A stretch of 30,964 bases of DNA from CAZOKO01 sp964580455. GTDB lineage: Bacteria; Desulfobacterota; WTBG01. The position numbers were made by a program, and so were the translations under genes. Under the pieces are notes generated by a model. The model was given only the letters and a program-made list of their open reading frames with translations. It did not search any database and was not told the origin of the DNA. This document shows positions 8,813-16,476 of this stretch, one piece after another (the stretch's first letter is position 1; each line of letters begins with the position of its first letter). Location: NCBI GenBank assembly GCA_964580455.1, contig CAZOKO010000020.1, positions 1 through 30,964 of the forward strand, in the 5' to 3' direction.

Positions 8813-8840
8813 ATAATACCTTTTATCCAGTAAAAGTCAA
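8813..8840 (-). promoter_or_regulatory. pyr operon promoter
   Basis: Minus-strand TTGACT (8840-8835) and TATTAT (8818-8813) are separated by 16 bases. Transcription would begin near 8806, giving a leader of about 168 bases that holds the PyrR hairpin and the terminator in the expected order. The promoter lies just downstream of lepB, so pyrR need not depend on lepB read-through. Confidence 0.7.
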
Positions 8841-8856
8841 ATGAAATTTTCAGTTA

Positions 8857-8886
8857 GGACGCAGATTCTCGCTGATAAGCGCAGAC
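8857..8886. repeat. Degenerate GACGCAGATT...GCTGATAA...GCGCAGA intergenic repeat
   Basis: The segment contains GGACGCAGATT, then CGCTGATAA, then GCGCAGAC. I recognise this word pattern from intergenic DNA of many unrelated bacterial genomes, where it occurs as scattered non-coding repeats. Only one copy is in the window and its function is unknown. It separates lepB from the pyr promoter. The family call rests on memory. Confidence 0.45.
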
Positions 8887-8934
8887 GAATAATCAAAATC
8901 TATAGCCTAAGTTTTCCATACTACTAAACAACCA

Positions 8935-9543
8935 TCAGCGAATTAGATCTCCTATTCGTCTCCACTTGATATCACGCATAAAACTACCCCAAGACCAATA
9001 GATTAAAAAGGCTTTGCCTTTCACCTTGTTTAAATTCACAAATCCCCAGAAGCGACTGTCGGCACTTCGATCCCGGTTGTCCCCCATCATGAATAATGAA
9101 TCTTTGGGAACCATTACAGGACCAAAGTTATCTCTCGGTTGCACATGTGCTGGAATAATAGTATGATCTTTATAGACTCCATGAGAATCTTCGTAAAGTT
9201 TATCATTAATATAGATCTTTTTATCCTTTATCAAAATTCTATCCCCTTCCACTCCAATTACTCTTTTAATAAAATCCTTACTTTCATCTTTTGGATAAAT
9301 AAAGACAATTACATCACCTTGTTCCGGGTCCTTGAAATCAAACAACTTTACATCCGTAAAAGGTATTCCTACTCCATAGATAAATTTATTCACCAGTATA
9401 TGATCACCTATCAATAAGGTAGGCTCCATAGAACCTGAAGGAATCTTGAATGCCTGCACCACAAAAGTTCTGATAATCAAGGCCAGCACAATGGCTATGG
9501 CAAAGGCTTCGATGTATTCCCTGATAACACTTTTCTTTCTCAT
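8935..9543 (-). CDS. lepB: Signal peptidase I
   Basis: Membrane-anchored serine protease that removes signal peptides from exported proteins. One N-terminal membrane helix (about residues 12-31) is followed by the catalytic serine motif PSGSMEPTLL with Ser38, a GDHILVNKF segment, the catalytic lysine in FIKRVIGVEGD (Lys93) and the box MGDNRDRSADSR. About 202 residues is normal for the family. Tandem GTG and ATG codons lie at 9546 and 9543. I prefer ATG at 9543 because AGGAG is only two bases from the GTG but five from the ATG. It is on the pyr strand but separated from pyrR by an independent promoter and leader. Confidence 0.96.
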   Translation of the reverse strand: MRKKSVIREYIEAFAIAIVLALIIRTFVVQAFKIPSGSMEPTLLIGDHILVNKFIYGVGIPFTDVKLFDFKDPEQGDVIVFIYPKDESKDFIKRVIGVEGDRILIKDKKIYINDKLYEDSHGVYKDHTIIPAHVQPRDNFGPVMVPKDSLFMMGDNRDRSADSRFWGFVNLNKVKGKAFLIYWSWGSFMRDIKWRRIGDLIR

Positions 9544-9882
9544 CACTTCTCCTCTACTTTCTCAAAATATTGAATTTAAAATTCTCTACTTTCCACCACT
9601 AAATATAATAGAGAACCTCTGCAGTGATTACTATCTCCCAAATGCTTTCTACGCCTCTTACAATCAATTCCCACAAAGGGTGGAAAAACCTTATCATTAT
9701 TCTCAGCGTACTCTGCGCTCCCCCGTTAGATGTTCAGACAAATAGATGCTTGTAAACATGACAGCTATCTAACGGGGTAAAAATCTGTGGTGAATAGTTA
9801 TTATAATCAGCGAAGATGTAATCTACATCATGACAGGTATTAATGTAAAGAACAAAAATAAAAATTTGCATACAAAAAAGTA
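9544..9882. other. Gene-free spacer between lepB and tRNA-Gly
   Basis: No believable coding region lies here. It holds the presumed lepB upstream region, a degenerate repeat segment (CTCAGCGTACTCTGCG at about 9702-9717) and an inverted-repeat element at 9721-9777. The remaining part up to the tRNA promoter is AT-rich with no feature I can name. Confidence 0.6.
9721..9777. repeat. Short element with CCCCGTTAGAT inverted termini, copy 1
   Basis: CCCCGTTAGAT at 9721-9731 is perfectly inverted as ATCTAACGGGG at 9767-9777, enclosing 35 bases. The same ten-base terminus bounds a second element at 23625-23716. Flanking words CTCTGCG on the left and GTGGTGAATAG on the right read as one older intergenic repeat once this element is removed, suggesting insertion. 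Too short to encode a protein; any movement would need an enzyme encoded elsewhere. Confidence 0.65.
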
Positions 9883-9912
9883 TTGACATTAATAATATTC
9901 TTAATATATATT
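9883..9912 (+). promoter_or_regulatory. Promoter of tRNA-Gly and probably the rimP operon
   Basis: A perfect TTGACA at 9883-9888 is followed by an AT-rich stretch with TATATA (9905-9910) or TATATT (9907-9912), giving spacers of 16 or 18 bases. The tRNA begins at 9925, leaving a very short leader as expected for a stable RNA promoter. Confidence 0.75.
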
Positions 9913-9924
9913 TAATACCTGCAG

Positions 9925-10000
9925 GCGGGCATAGCTCAGTTGGTAGAGTACAAGCTTCCCAAGCTTGGGGTCGCGGGTTCGAATCCCGTTGCCCGCTCCA
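9925..10000 (+). tRNA. tRNA-Gly, anticodon CCC
   Basis: A complete cloverleaf is readable. The acceptor stem GCGGGCA pairs with TGCCCGC. The D arm starts GCTCAGTTGGTAGAG. The anticodon stem CAAGC/GCTTG holds loop TTCCCAA with CCC at positions 34-36, and the T arm is GCGGG-TTCGAAT-CCCGT. The discriminator is T and CCA is encoded. It should read GGG glycine codons. A perfect 8-base inverted repeat (AATTGCAA/TTGCAATT, 10001-10035) follows at once and may mark 3' processing. The gene leads the rimP-nusA-infB cluster. Confidence 0.96.
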
Positions 10001-10027
10001 AATTGCAATGATAATGCATTTTTTCAC

Positions 10028-10056
10028 TTGCAATTAGATCTAACCTGTGTTATGTT
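10028..10056 (+). promoter_or_regulatory. Possible second promoter ahead of rimP
   Basis: TTGCAA at 10028-10033 and TATGTT at 10051-10056 are 17 bases apart, each matching four of six consensus positions. A transcript from here would start near 10063, just before the terminator hairpin at 10072-10096, so it too would have to pass that hairpin. The -35 box lies in the 3' arm of the post-tRNA inverted repeat. Weak evidence. Confidence 0.3.
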
Positions 10057-10071
10057 GTACCAACACTCTTT

Positions 10072-10096
10072 AAAGTGGGGACCCCCCGCTTTTTTT
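10072..10096 (+). terminator. Intrinsic terminator between tRNA-Gly and rimP
   Basis: AAAGTGGGG pairs with CCCCGCTTT around an ACC loop (nine pairs, one G-U) and is followed directly by a run of seven T. It ends 15 bases before the rimP ATG, leaving no room for a promoter between them. Expression of rimP-nusA-infB must therefore come from read-through, so this may act as an attenuator rather than a full stop. Confidence 0.85.
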
Positions 10097-10111
10097 ATTG
10101 ACTTAAGGAAA

Positions 10112-10615
10112 ATGACTGAAACCCTCATTGAATCGATTAGAGAGCTTGTAGAACCTCTCATTTTATCCGAAGGAATAGAGCTGGTTGACATCGAATATCA
10201 CCAGGAATCGAGAGGGTGGGTCATCAGGATTTATATTGACAGCGAAGGAGGAATAACTCTAAACCACTGTTCCAGCTTAAGTGAACAGATTGGAGACCTA
10301 CTTGAAGTAAAGGATATTATTCCTCATAGTTATACCTTAGAGGTATCTTCACCGGGTCTCAATCGTACATTAAAAAGAGAAAAAGATTTTATAACCTATG
10401 TTGGGGAAACCATAAAGGTAAAGACCTCAAAACCCATTGATCAAAGAAGAAATTTTAAAGGCAAATTACTGGGATACAGAGAAGGAAAAGTTATGCTTAG
10501 CTCAGATAACCAGGAATTATTCATCCCCATCTCCCTCATATCAAAAGCCAACATTCAATACAAATTCCCCGATCCTAAAAATAAAAAAGTAAGTTTAAAT
10601 AAAAAAACAGTGTAA
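10112..10615 (+). CDS. rimP: Ribosome maturation factor RimP
   Basis: Helps mature the 30S ribosomal subunit. The 167-residue protein shows the family pattern: an N-terminal GIELVDIEYH segment, RIYIDSEGGITLNHC, then the highly typical YTLEVSSPGLNR.L motif near residues 82-94 and a small C-terminal beta domain. I chose ATG at 10112 because the family begins here; an in-frame longer reading would run through tRNA-Gly. The AAGGA at 10105-10109 is only two bases from the ATG, unusually close, which may lower translation. First protein gene of the nusA operon. Confidence 0.94.
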   Translation: MTETLIESIRELVEPLILSEGIELVDIEYHQESRGWVIRIYIDSEGGITLNHCSSLSEQIGDLLEVKDIIPHSYTLEVSSPGLNRTLKREKDFITYVGETIKVKTSKPIDQRRNFKGKLLGYREGKVMLSSDNQELFIPISLISKANIQYKFPDPKNKKVSLNKKTV

Positions 10616-10644
10616 TAAATCTAACAATTTAAAGGTAATATCCC

Positions 10645-11928
10645 ATGCTAACAGATCTTGATCGCATCCTCGAAGAAGTAAGAAAAGATAAAGATCTTGA
10701 CAAACAAATCTTAATCAAAACCCTTGAAGCAGCGCTTTTAAAAGCTGCAAAAAACCGGTACGGTTACAGTTCTGACATTGAAGCGCACTTCAATCCAGAA
10801 TTAGGTGAGGTTGAACTTTTTCAATTCAGGATAGTAGTTGAAGAAATAAAAAATCCAAGGACTGAAATTACTTTAGAAGAATCTAAAAACCTGGATCCAG
10901 AAGCACAAATAGGTGACAGTCTGGGTATAAAACTGAATACCGCTGATTTTGGAAGAATCGCTGCTCAGGCAGCCAAACAGGTAATTATTCAGAATATTAG
11001 AGAAGCAGAGAGAGACAATATATATCAAAATTATAAAGACCGCAAAGGTGACCTGGTCAACGGCGTAGTTCAACGGTTTGACAAAGGGAACATCATTGTC
11101 AATATGGGAAAAGCAGAAGCAATTTTACCAGTGAAAGAACAGGTTCCCAGGGAACGCTATCGTCTGAGAGACAGAATAAAAGCTTATATCCTGGACATCA
11201 AAAAGGCAACCAGGGATCCCCAGATTGTTCTATCCAGAACACATACAAGATTTATCTCAGAATTATTCAAAGTTGAAGTACCTGAAATAAGTGAAGGTAT
11301 TGTTACCATCAAAAGTGTTGCCAGGGAACCGGGGATCAGAACTAAAATTTCTGTGATCACCTCCAATCCTGATGTTGACCCTGTAGGGGCATGTGTTGGA
11401 TCCAAGGGCTCCAGAGTACAAAACATTGTACAGGAATTGAAAGGAGAGAAAATTGATATCATCACCTGGTCTGATGATCCAGCTAAATATGTCTGCAATG
11501 CACTTGCCCCAGCAGAAATTTCAGAAGTCATTGTTTATAACGAACGGAGATCTATGGAAATCATTGTTCCTGATAATCAAACTTCACTGGCCATCGGTAA
11601 GAGAGGGCAAAATGTTCGTTTGGCCGTTAAGTTAACAGGGTGGAAAATCGACATAAAGAGCAAAACAGAGTCAGAAGGAGAATCTGAAAATGCCCTTAAA
11701 CAATTAATCCAAATCCCAGGTGTTGGTGAAACTACTGCCAGAATACTATTTAACGAAGGTTATTCTACCCCTGCAGATATTTCCAAAGCAGAAGTAGAAG
11801 AACTGATGAAACTGCCTGGGCTGGGCGAGAAAAAAGCACAAACTATCAAGCAGGCAGCAGAAGATTTTATAAAAGAACAGGCTTCTTTAAAAGATGTGGC
11901 TTCTTCATCTTCAAGTGAAGAAGCATGA
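10645..11928 (+). CDS. nusA: Transcription termination/antitermination factor NusA
   Basis: Binds RNA polymerase and modulates pausing, termination and antitermination. Domains in order are: the N-terminal polymerase-binding domain (about 1-130), an S1 domain (GDLVNGVVQRFDKGNIIV, about 135-200), two KH domains including VGACVGSKGSRVQNI and SLAIGKRGQNVRLA, and a C-terminal helix-hairpin-helix region (IPGVGETTA and LPGLGEKKA, about 350-415). The serine/glutamate-rich tail is short. 427 residues is normal for forms lacking the long acidic repeats of E. coli. An AAAGG lies about ten bases before the ATG. The terminator before rimP makes self-regulation plausible. Confidence 0.97.
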   Translation: MLTDLDRILEEVRKDKDLDKQILIKTLEAALLKAAKNRYGYSSDIEAHFNPELGEVELFQFRIVVEEIKNPRTEITLEESKNLDPEAQIGDSLGIKLNTADFGRIAAQAAKQVIIQNIREAERDNIYQNYKDRKGDLVNGVVQRFDKGNIIVNMGKAEAILPVKEQVPRERYRLRDRIKAYILDIKKATRDPQIVLSRTHTRFISELFKVEVPEISEGIVTIKSVAREPGIRTKISVITSNPDVDPVGACVGSKGSRVQNIVQELKGEKIDIITWSDDPAKYVCNALAPAEISEVIVYNERRSMEIIVPDNQTSLAIGKRGQNVRLAVKLTGWKIDIKSKTESEGESENALKQLIQIPGVGETTARILFNEGYSTPADISKAEVEELMKLPGLGEKKAQTIKQAAEDFIKEQASLKDVASSSSSEEA

Positions 11929-11959
11929 TGTTTAAACGACTTACAACCCTGCAGGAACT

Positions 11960-14356
11960 ATGAGAATCCATCAACTTGCTAAAGAATTAAATTTAAAAGC
12001 TAAAGAACTATTTCCCCATCTGAAAAAACTGGGAGTAGAATTTAAAAACCACATGACTTCTATTTCTGGGGATGATGTAGAACGAGTAAAAAACCTCTTG
12101 AATCCTCCAACTGCAGAAGAGGTTGTAGAGAAAAGACTCAAACCAACTCTTATCAGGAGGAGAAGAAAAGTAATAGAAGAACCCCCCGCAGAGAAAAAGG
12201 AAAGTGTTGAAGAAGAAGTAGCTGAAAAAATCCCTGAGGTTGCCAAACCAGTTGAAGAGAAAGAAGAAAAGCTTTTAACCCCACCTGTTGAGGAAACTGC
12301 ACCACAACAAAAAACAGCCGATACCGCCCCGGCAAAACCCCCGGGAGTAAAGATTATCTCTAAAAAAGCATTGGTCCCTGAGGCAAAAAAGGAAGGGGAA
12401 GAGGAAAGAAAAATAGGGAAAGCCAAGAGAGAACGACCTAAAAAAGAAAGATTTTTCCCCGTCACCTCCTCCAAAGACCTTAAAGAAGAAGAATACCTTC
12501 CACATAAAAAAGCAACCAAAACCTATAAGCCCTCTCCTTACCATAAGAAAAAAACGCTTTCTCTCGTTAAAGCTAAAAAAACTGAGATTACCATACCTAA
12601 AGCTATTAAGAGGAAAATAAAAATAGTGGAAGGAATAACCGTTGGTCAATTAGCAAAAAGGATGAGTGTCAAAGCAGGAGAGCTAATTAAAAAACTTATG
12701 GACTTAGGAATCATGACAACTGTGAATAAGACGATCGATATCGATGCTGCCTCTCTTGCTGCTCATGAATGCGGATATGAAATAGAACTCATTCCCATTG
12801 CAGAAGAACAAACCCTGATTGAAAAGAATGATTCCACAGAAGAATTATTCCCCCGGGCACCTATTGTAACGGTAATGGGACACATCGATCATGGTAAAAC
12901 TTCGTTGCTTGATGCTATCCGACAAACTAATATAATAGAAAAAGAGGCAGGGGGCATTACTCAACATATCGGCGCACATCTTGTGAAACTGGACAAAGGA
13001 AATATTGTCTTTATCGATACACCGGGCCATGAGGCATTTACAACCATGCGTGCACGAGGAGCAAAAGTTACAGATATCGTGATACTGGTTGTAGCTGCAG
13101 ATGATGGAGTAATGCCTCAAACAATAGAAGCAATAGACCATTCAAAAGCAGCAAAGGTACCCATTATTGTTGCAATCAACAAGATTGACAAACCCGATGC
13201 CAATTCAGAAAAGGTTAAACAATCTCTTGCAAAATATGAACTTGTTCCGGAGGACTGGGGTGGAGATACCCTTTATGCAGAGATTTCAGCCAAAAAGCGG
13301 GAGGGAATCGAAGACCTTCTTGAAACTATACTCCTTCAGGCAGAAATGTTAGAGTTAAAAGTCAATCCCAATAAGCCTGCCAGGGGAACAGTGATTGAGG
13401 CAAAACTGGATAAAAACAGAGGCCCTCTAGCTACCATATTAATTCAGGGAGGAATGTTAAAGGTTGGAGACACATTCATTTCCGGAGTGCACTTTGGCAA
13501 GGCCAGAGTCCTCATTGATGATACAGGAGAGAACATTCCCCAGGCAGGTCCTTCTACACCCATCCAGGTTATCGGGCTTTCTGGTGTGCCTGATGCAGGA
13601 GATAGTTTTTTGGTTATTGGTGAAGAGAAGAAAGCCAGGCAGGCAGGGCTTTATCTCCGACAGAAACAGAGAGAAAAAGAGCTTATTGAATCAAGCAACG
13701 TAACTTTAGAAGGATTGCAAGATCAAATAAGGGAAGGCACTATCAAAGAACTCAATGCAATCATCAAAGTTGATGTGCATGGAACTATAGAGGCCTTAAT
13801 TAAATCCCTGGAAGAACTGGGGAACGAAGATGTCAAGATTAATATCATCCATAGTGCTGTCGGTTCCATCAACCAGTCTGATGTTATGTTGGCCTCGGCT
13901 TCTAAAGCTATCATCATTGGATTTGGTGTTAAACCCGACGTAAAAGCCAAGCAGGTTGCAGAACTGGAAAAAGTAGATATTAAATTTTATAACATCATTT
14001 ATGACGCTATTTCTGATATCAAAAATGCCCTGGAAGGTCTTCTAGATCCTACTCTAATCGAAAAACCCTGCGGCAAAGCTGAAGTTAGACAAGTCTTTAA
14101 TGTCTCCAAGCAAGGTACTATTGCTGGCAGTTATGTCACAGAAGGTAAAGTTGCCAGAGGCACTAAGATTCGCATAATGAGAAATGCCACCCTTCTTCAC
14201 CAGGGAAAGATTTCTTCCGTAAAACGATTTAAGGATAATGTGCGCGAAGTTGAATCTGGACATGAATGCGGTATCAGTATAGAAGGGTTCGCAGAAATAG
14301 AGGTTGGTGACATTATAGAGTGTTATACTGTAGAAGAGATTGCTACTAAATTATAA
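11960..14356 (+). CDS. infB: Translation initiation factor IF-2
   Basis: GTPase that brings initiator tRNA to the 30S subunit. The 798-residue protein has an N-terminal IF2N domain (about 1-50), a long lysine/glutamate/proline-rich linker (about 50-215), and a second IF2N-like domain (220-280). The GTPase domain has GHIDHGKT at 307-314, DTPGHEAF, and NKID; C-terminal beta-barrel domains complete it. The first loop has isoleucine where GHVDHGKT is common. ATG at 11960 has AGGA close upstream. The low-complexity linker is expected for this family and explains the compositional shift near 12.1-12.6 kb. Confidence 0.97.
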   Translation: MRIHQLAKELNLKAKELFPHLKKLGVEFKNHMTSISGDDVERVKNLLNPPTAEEVVEKRLKPTLIRRRRKVIEEPPAEKKESVEEEVAEKIPEVAKPVEEKEEKLLTPPVEETAPQQKTADTAPAKPPGVKIISKKALVPEAKKEGEEERKIGKAKRERPKKERFFPVTSSKDLKEEEYLPHKKATKTYKPSPYHKKKTLSLVKAKKTEITIPKAIKRKIKIVEGITVGQLAKRMSVKAGELIKKLMDLGIMTTVNKTIDIDAASLAAHECGYEIELIPIAEEQTLIEKNDSTEELFPRAPIVTVMGHIDHGKTSLLDAIRQTNIIEKEAGGITQHIGAHLVKLDKGNIVFIDTPGHEAFTTMRARGAKVTDIVILVVAADDGVMPQTIEAIDHSKAAKVPIIVAINKIDKPDANSEKVKQSLAKYELVPEDWGGDTLYAEISAKKREGIEDLLETILLQAEMLELKVNPNKPARGTVIEAKLDKNRGPLATILIQGGMLKVGDTFISGVHFGKARVLIDDTGENIPQAGPSTPIQVIGLSGVPDAGDSFLVIGEEKKARQAGLYLRQKQREKELIESSNVTLEGLQDQIREGTIKELNAIIKVDVHGTIEALIKSLEELGNEDVKINIIHSAVGSINQSDVMLASASKAIIIGFGVKPDVKAKQVAELEKVDIKFYNIIYDAISDIKNALEGLLDPTLIEKPCGKAEVRQVFNVSKQGTIAGSYVTEGKVARGTKIRIMRNATLLHQGKISSVKRFKDNVREVESGHECGISIEGFAEIEVGDIIECYTVEEIATKL

Positions 14357-14404
14357 TTATCCCATATTGTTCAAATATGCTTTTATGTATATTTGGGTAA
14401 CAGC

Positions 14405-14692
14405 ATGGTTATTGGAATCTGCCATCTGGATTTACTAATTAGAGAAAACAACTCCTTAAAGGGAAAGCGCCGCATTCTAAAAAAAATTATTGAACGAGTA
14501 AAAAATAAATTTAATGTCTCCATAGCTGAAGTAGGAAACCATGATCTTTGGCAAAGTTCGCAGATAGGTTTTTGCATGGTGGGCAATGATAGAAGGTTTA
14601 TCAATTCAGCCTTAGATAAAATCGTTATCTTTATCGAAGGAATCAGCAGCGCCGAAATTATTAAATCTGAAATTGAAATCATGAACTATTAG
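14405..14692 (+). CDS. DUF503 family protein (YlxP-like)
   Basis: A 95-residue protein starting MVIGICHLDL, with the family's core features SLKGKRRILKK, FNVSIAEVGNHDLWQ and VGNDRRFIN. The family is often encoded between infB and rbfA in bacteria, exactly as here. Its role is not firmly established; the location suggests ribosome assembly or translation. An in-frame TTG at 14393 would add four residues, but homologues usually begin at MV, so ATG 14405 is preferred. No strong ribosome binding site is visible. Confidence 0.88.
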   Translation: MVIGICHLDLLIRENNSLKGKRRILKKIIERVKNKFNVSIAEVGNHDLWQSSQIGFCMVGNDRRFINSALDKIVIFIEGISSAEIIKSEIEIMNY

Positions 14693-14739
14693 AACTCATC
14701 TCTCTCAGCTTCACAAAGTAATACAGGAAGGAGAAACTC

Positions 14740-15114
14740 ATGAATTATAACTACAAAAGGGCAGACCGAGTTTCTGACCTTCTCAAAGAAGAGATCTCTC
14801 AAATGCTCCTCAAAGAGGTGAAGGACCCCCACATTGGTTTTATAACTATTACCGGCGTGGAGGTATCGAGAGATCTCCATGTAGCAAAAGTTTTCTACAC
14901 AATCCTTGGAGATGAAAAGCAAACAAGTGAGTCGGCACAGGCCTTAGACCGTGTTTCCCACTTCATCAAAAGGCAACTGGGCAAAAGGCTGAGGATGAGA
15001 TATATACCCGATATTATTTTCAGGTATGATCACTCCCTGGAATACGGAGCTAAAATCGACAATATTCTTGATCATCTGAAAGATTATGAAGGAACAGATA
15101 CTAGCAAAAAGTGA
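14740..15114 (+). CDS. rbfA: Ribosome-binding factor A
   Basis: Cold-shock-linked factor that binds the 30S subunit and helps 16S rRNA maturation. 124 residues with the family pattern: RADRVSDLLKEEIS at the N-terminus, KDPHIGFITITGVEVSRDL, a VFYTILG strand, and the C-terminal IPDIIFRYDHSLEYGAKI. Length is typical. A strong GGAAGGAG lies about eight bases before the ATG. It sits in the expected place between infB/DUF503 and truB. Confidence 0.97.
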   Translation: MNYNYKRADRVSDLLKEEISQMLLKEVKDPHIGFITITGVEVSRDLHVAKVFYTILGDEKQTSESAQALDRVSHFIKRQLGKRLRMRYIPDIIFRYDHSLEYGAKIDNILDHLKDYEGTDTSKK

Positions 15115-15167
15115 TCTAATTTTACATCACAGCAGTTCTCTCACTTAACTCGCATAGATAATTATTC

Positions 15168-16121
15168 ATGGACGGAGTACTGATTGTTGATAAACCTGGT
15201 GGTATTACTTCATTCCAGGTTGTCAAAAAGGTAAAAAGAATTCTAAAAGCACCAAAAGTTGGACATGGTGGAACTCTGGATCCCCTGGCTACAGGTGTTT
15301 TACCCATCTTCCTCAATAGAGCAACTAAATTAGCTTCTTTTTTAATGAGCGGTACCAAAAGATATCGTGCAACTATGAAATTAGGCATTGAAACTGATAC
15401 TCAGGATCGGGAAGGCAAGATTACTGCTGAAAGCAACTATATTACAGAAGATCACCAGTTGATCATCCAGGCCTTCAACTCATTCAAAGGCACTATTGAA
15501 CAAATTCCCCCTATGTTTTCAGCCTTAAAGGTTAAAGGCATCCCGCTTTACAAACTTGCCAGAAAAGGGATATCTCTTAATCTCAAATCTCGAAAAGTTC
15601 ACATACATGAAATCAAAGTAATCGACATAAGCCTTCCTCATATAACTTTTGAAGTGTGTTGTTCCCCAGGAACCTATGTAAGAACTCTTTGCGCTGATAT
15701 AGGCAAGAAACTCAGTTGCGGTGGTCATCTGACAGAACTGAAAAGGCTGCAGAGTGGAAATTTCCTATTAGATGATTCCATTAGCTTAGATCAGTTAAAC
15801 TTTTTAACCGAACAAAACTCCCTAAAAGAGAAGCTGTTTTCACTGTCCAAATCATTCGATAACCTGCCGAATGTTATTATAGAGAATGATCTCATCTCCA
15901 TTCTTAAAAAGAGTGGAACTGTTTCAGTCTTTCATCTAAAAAATATCTCCTTACCATCTATAAAGAAAGGGGATTTTCTTAAGGCAACCTGTCAAGAAAA
16001 AAACCTCATTGCTATTGTACAATCTCTAATCAACAATACCATGTTTTCCATGATGCCTGATACGGAAAAGGCATGGAAACTGGTCTGTTTTTTTAATCCT
16101 CAAGAAAATACTCTACACTAA
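15168..16121 (+). CDS. truB: tRNA pseudouridine-55 synthase
   Basis: Converts uridine 55 in the T loop of tRNAs to pseudouridine. The 317-residue protein has DGVLIVDKPGGITSF at the N-terminus and the catalytic box GHGGTLDPLATGVLP with Asp38. It continues with a KRYRATMKLG segment, IPPMFSALKVKG, and CSPGTYVRTLCADIG. A more divergent C-terminal domain completes it. No ribosome binding site is seen before ATG 15168, and the 53-base gap to rbfA makes stop-start coupling less obvious. Confidence 0.97.
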   Translation: MDGVLIVDKPGGITSFQVVKKVKRILKAPKVGHGGTLDPLATGVLPIFLNRATKLASFLMSGTKRYRATMKLGIETDTQDREGKITAESNYITEDHQLIIQAFNSFKGTIEQIPPMFSALKVKGIPLYKLARKGISLNLKSRKVHIHEIKVIDISLPHITFEVCCSPGTYVRTLCADIGKKLSCGGHLTELKRLQSGNFLLDDSISLDQLNFLTEQNSLKEKLFSLSKSFDNLPNVIIENDLISILKKSGTVSVFHLKNISLPSIKKGDFLKATCQEKNLIAIVQSLINNTMFSMMPDTEKAWKLVCFFNPQENTLH

Positions 16122-16145
16122 AAAATCTAACAATAGGAGGAATCA

Positions 16146-16415
16146 ATGACACTGGAACCTGGCCAAAAAAGAGAAATTATAGAGAAACATAAAACCCATG
16201 ATAAAGATACGGGTTCTCCTGAGGTACAAGTTGCTCTTTTAACAGAGAGGATTACCTACCTCACCAACCACTTTAAGACACATAAGAAAGATCATCACTC
16301 ACGCCAGGGGTTACTCAAAATAGTAAATCAGAGAAGGAGTTTATTGAATTATCTTAAGAGAAATAACCCACCAAAATATAGAAAGTTGATTGATGATCTG
16401 GGCATTAGAAAATAA
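16146..16415 (+). CDS. rpsO: Small ribosomal subunit protein uS15
   Basis: 89 residues, the usual length. Clear family segments are HDKDTGSPEVQVALLTERI near residues 18-36, HKKDHHSRQGLL and NQRRSLLNYLKRN. It binds 16S rRNA in the platform of the 30S subunit. A strong AGGAGG lies before the ATG. It is followed by pnp, a pairing conserved across many bacteria. In E. coli S15 represses its own translation; nothing here proves that this form does. Confidence 0.98.
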   Translation: MTLEPGQKREIIEKHKTHDKDTGSPEVQVALLTERITYLTNHFKTHKKDHHSRQGLLKIVNQRRSLLNYLKRNNPPKYRKLIDDLGIRK

Positions 16416-16424
16416 AAAAATGAA

Positions 16425-16444
16425 AACTATCAATCACGATAGTT
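16425..16444 (+). other. Hairpin between rpsO and pnp
   Basis: AACTATC and GATAGTT form a perfect 7-base stem with a six-base loop. No T run follows, so it is more likely an RNA processing or stability hairpin than a terminator. The equivalent spacer of E. coli holds a terminator and an RNase III site; function here is inferred only from position. Confidence 0.4.
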
Positions 16445-16476
16445 GTTACTAATAAGAAAAAGGAGAATTAAATATT

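Noticed and set aside
9734..10033. Minus-strand open frame across tRNA-Gly and its promoter
   Set aside because: It is the antisense of a clear tRNA and a repeat element, with no ribosome binding site or protein family.
12110..12600. Lysine/glutamate/proline-rich biased stretch with long antisense open frames
   Set aside because: It is the normal low-complexity linker of IF-2.
14361..14398. Inverted repeat CAAATAT/ATATTTG between infB and the DUF503 gene
   Set aside because: Short, AT-only stem with no T run; likely chance in AT-rich DNA.
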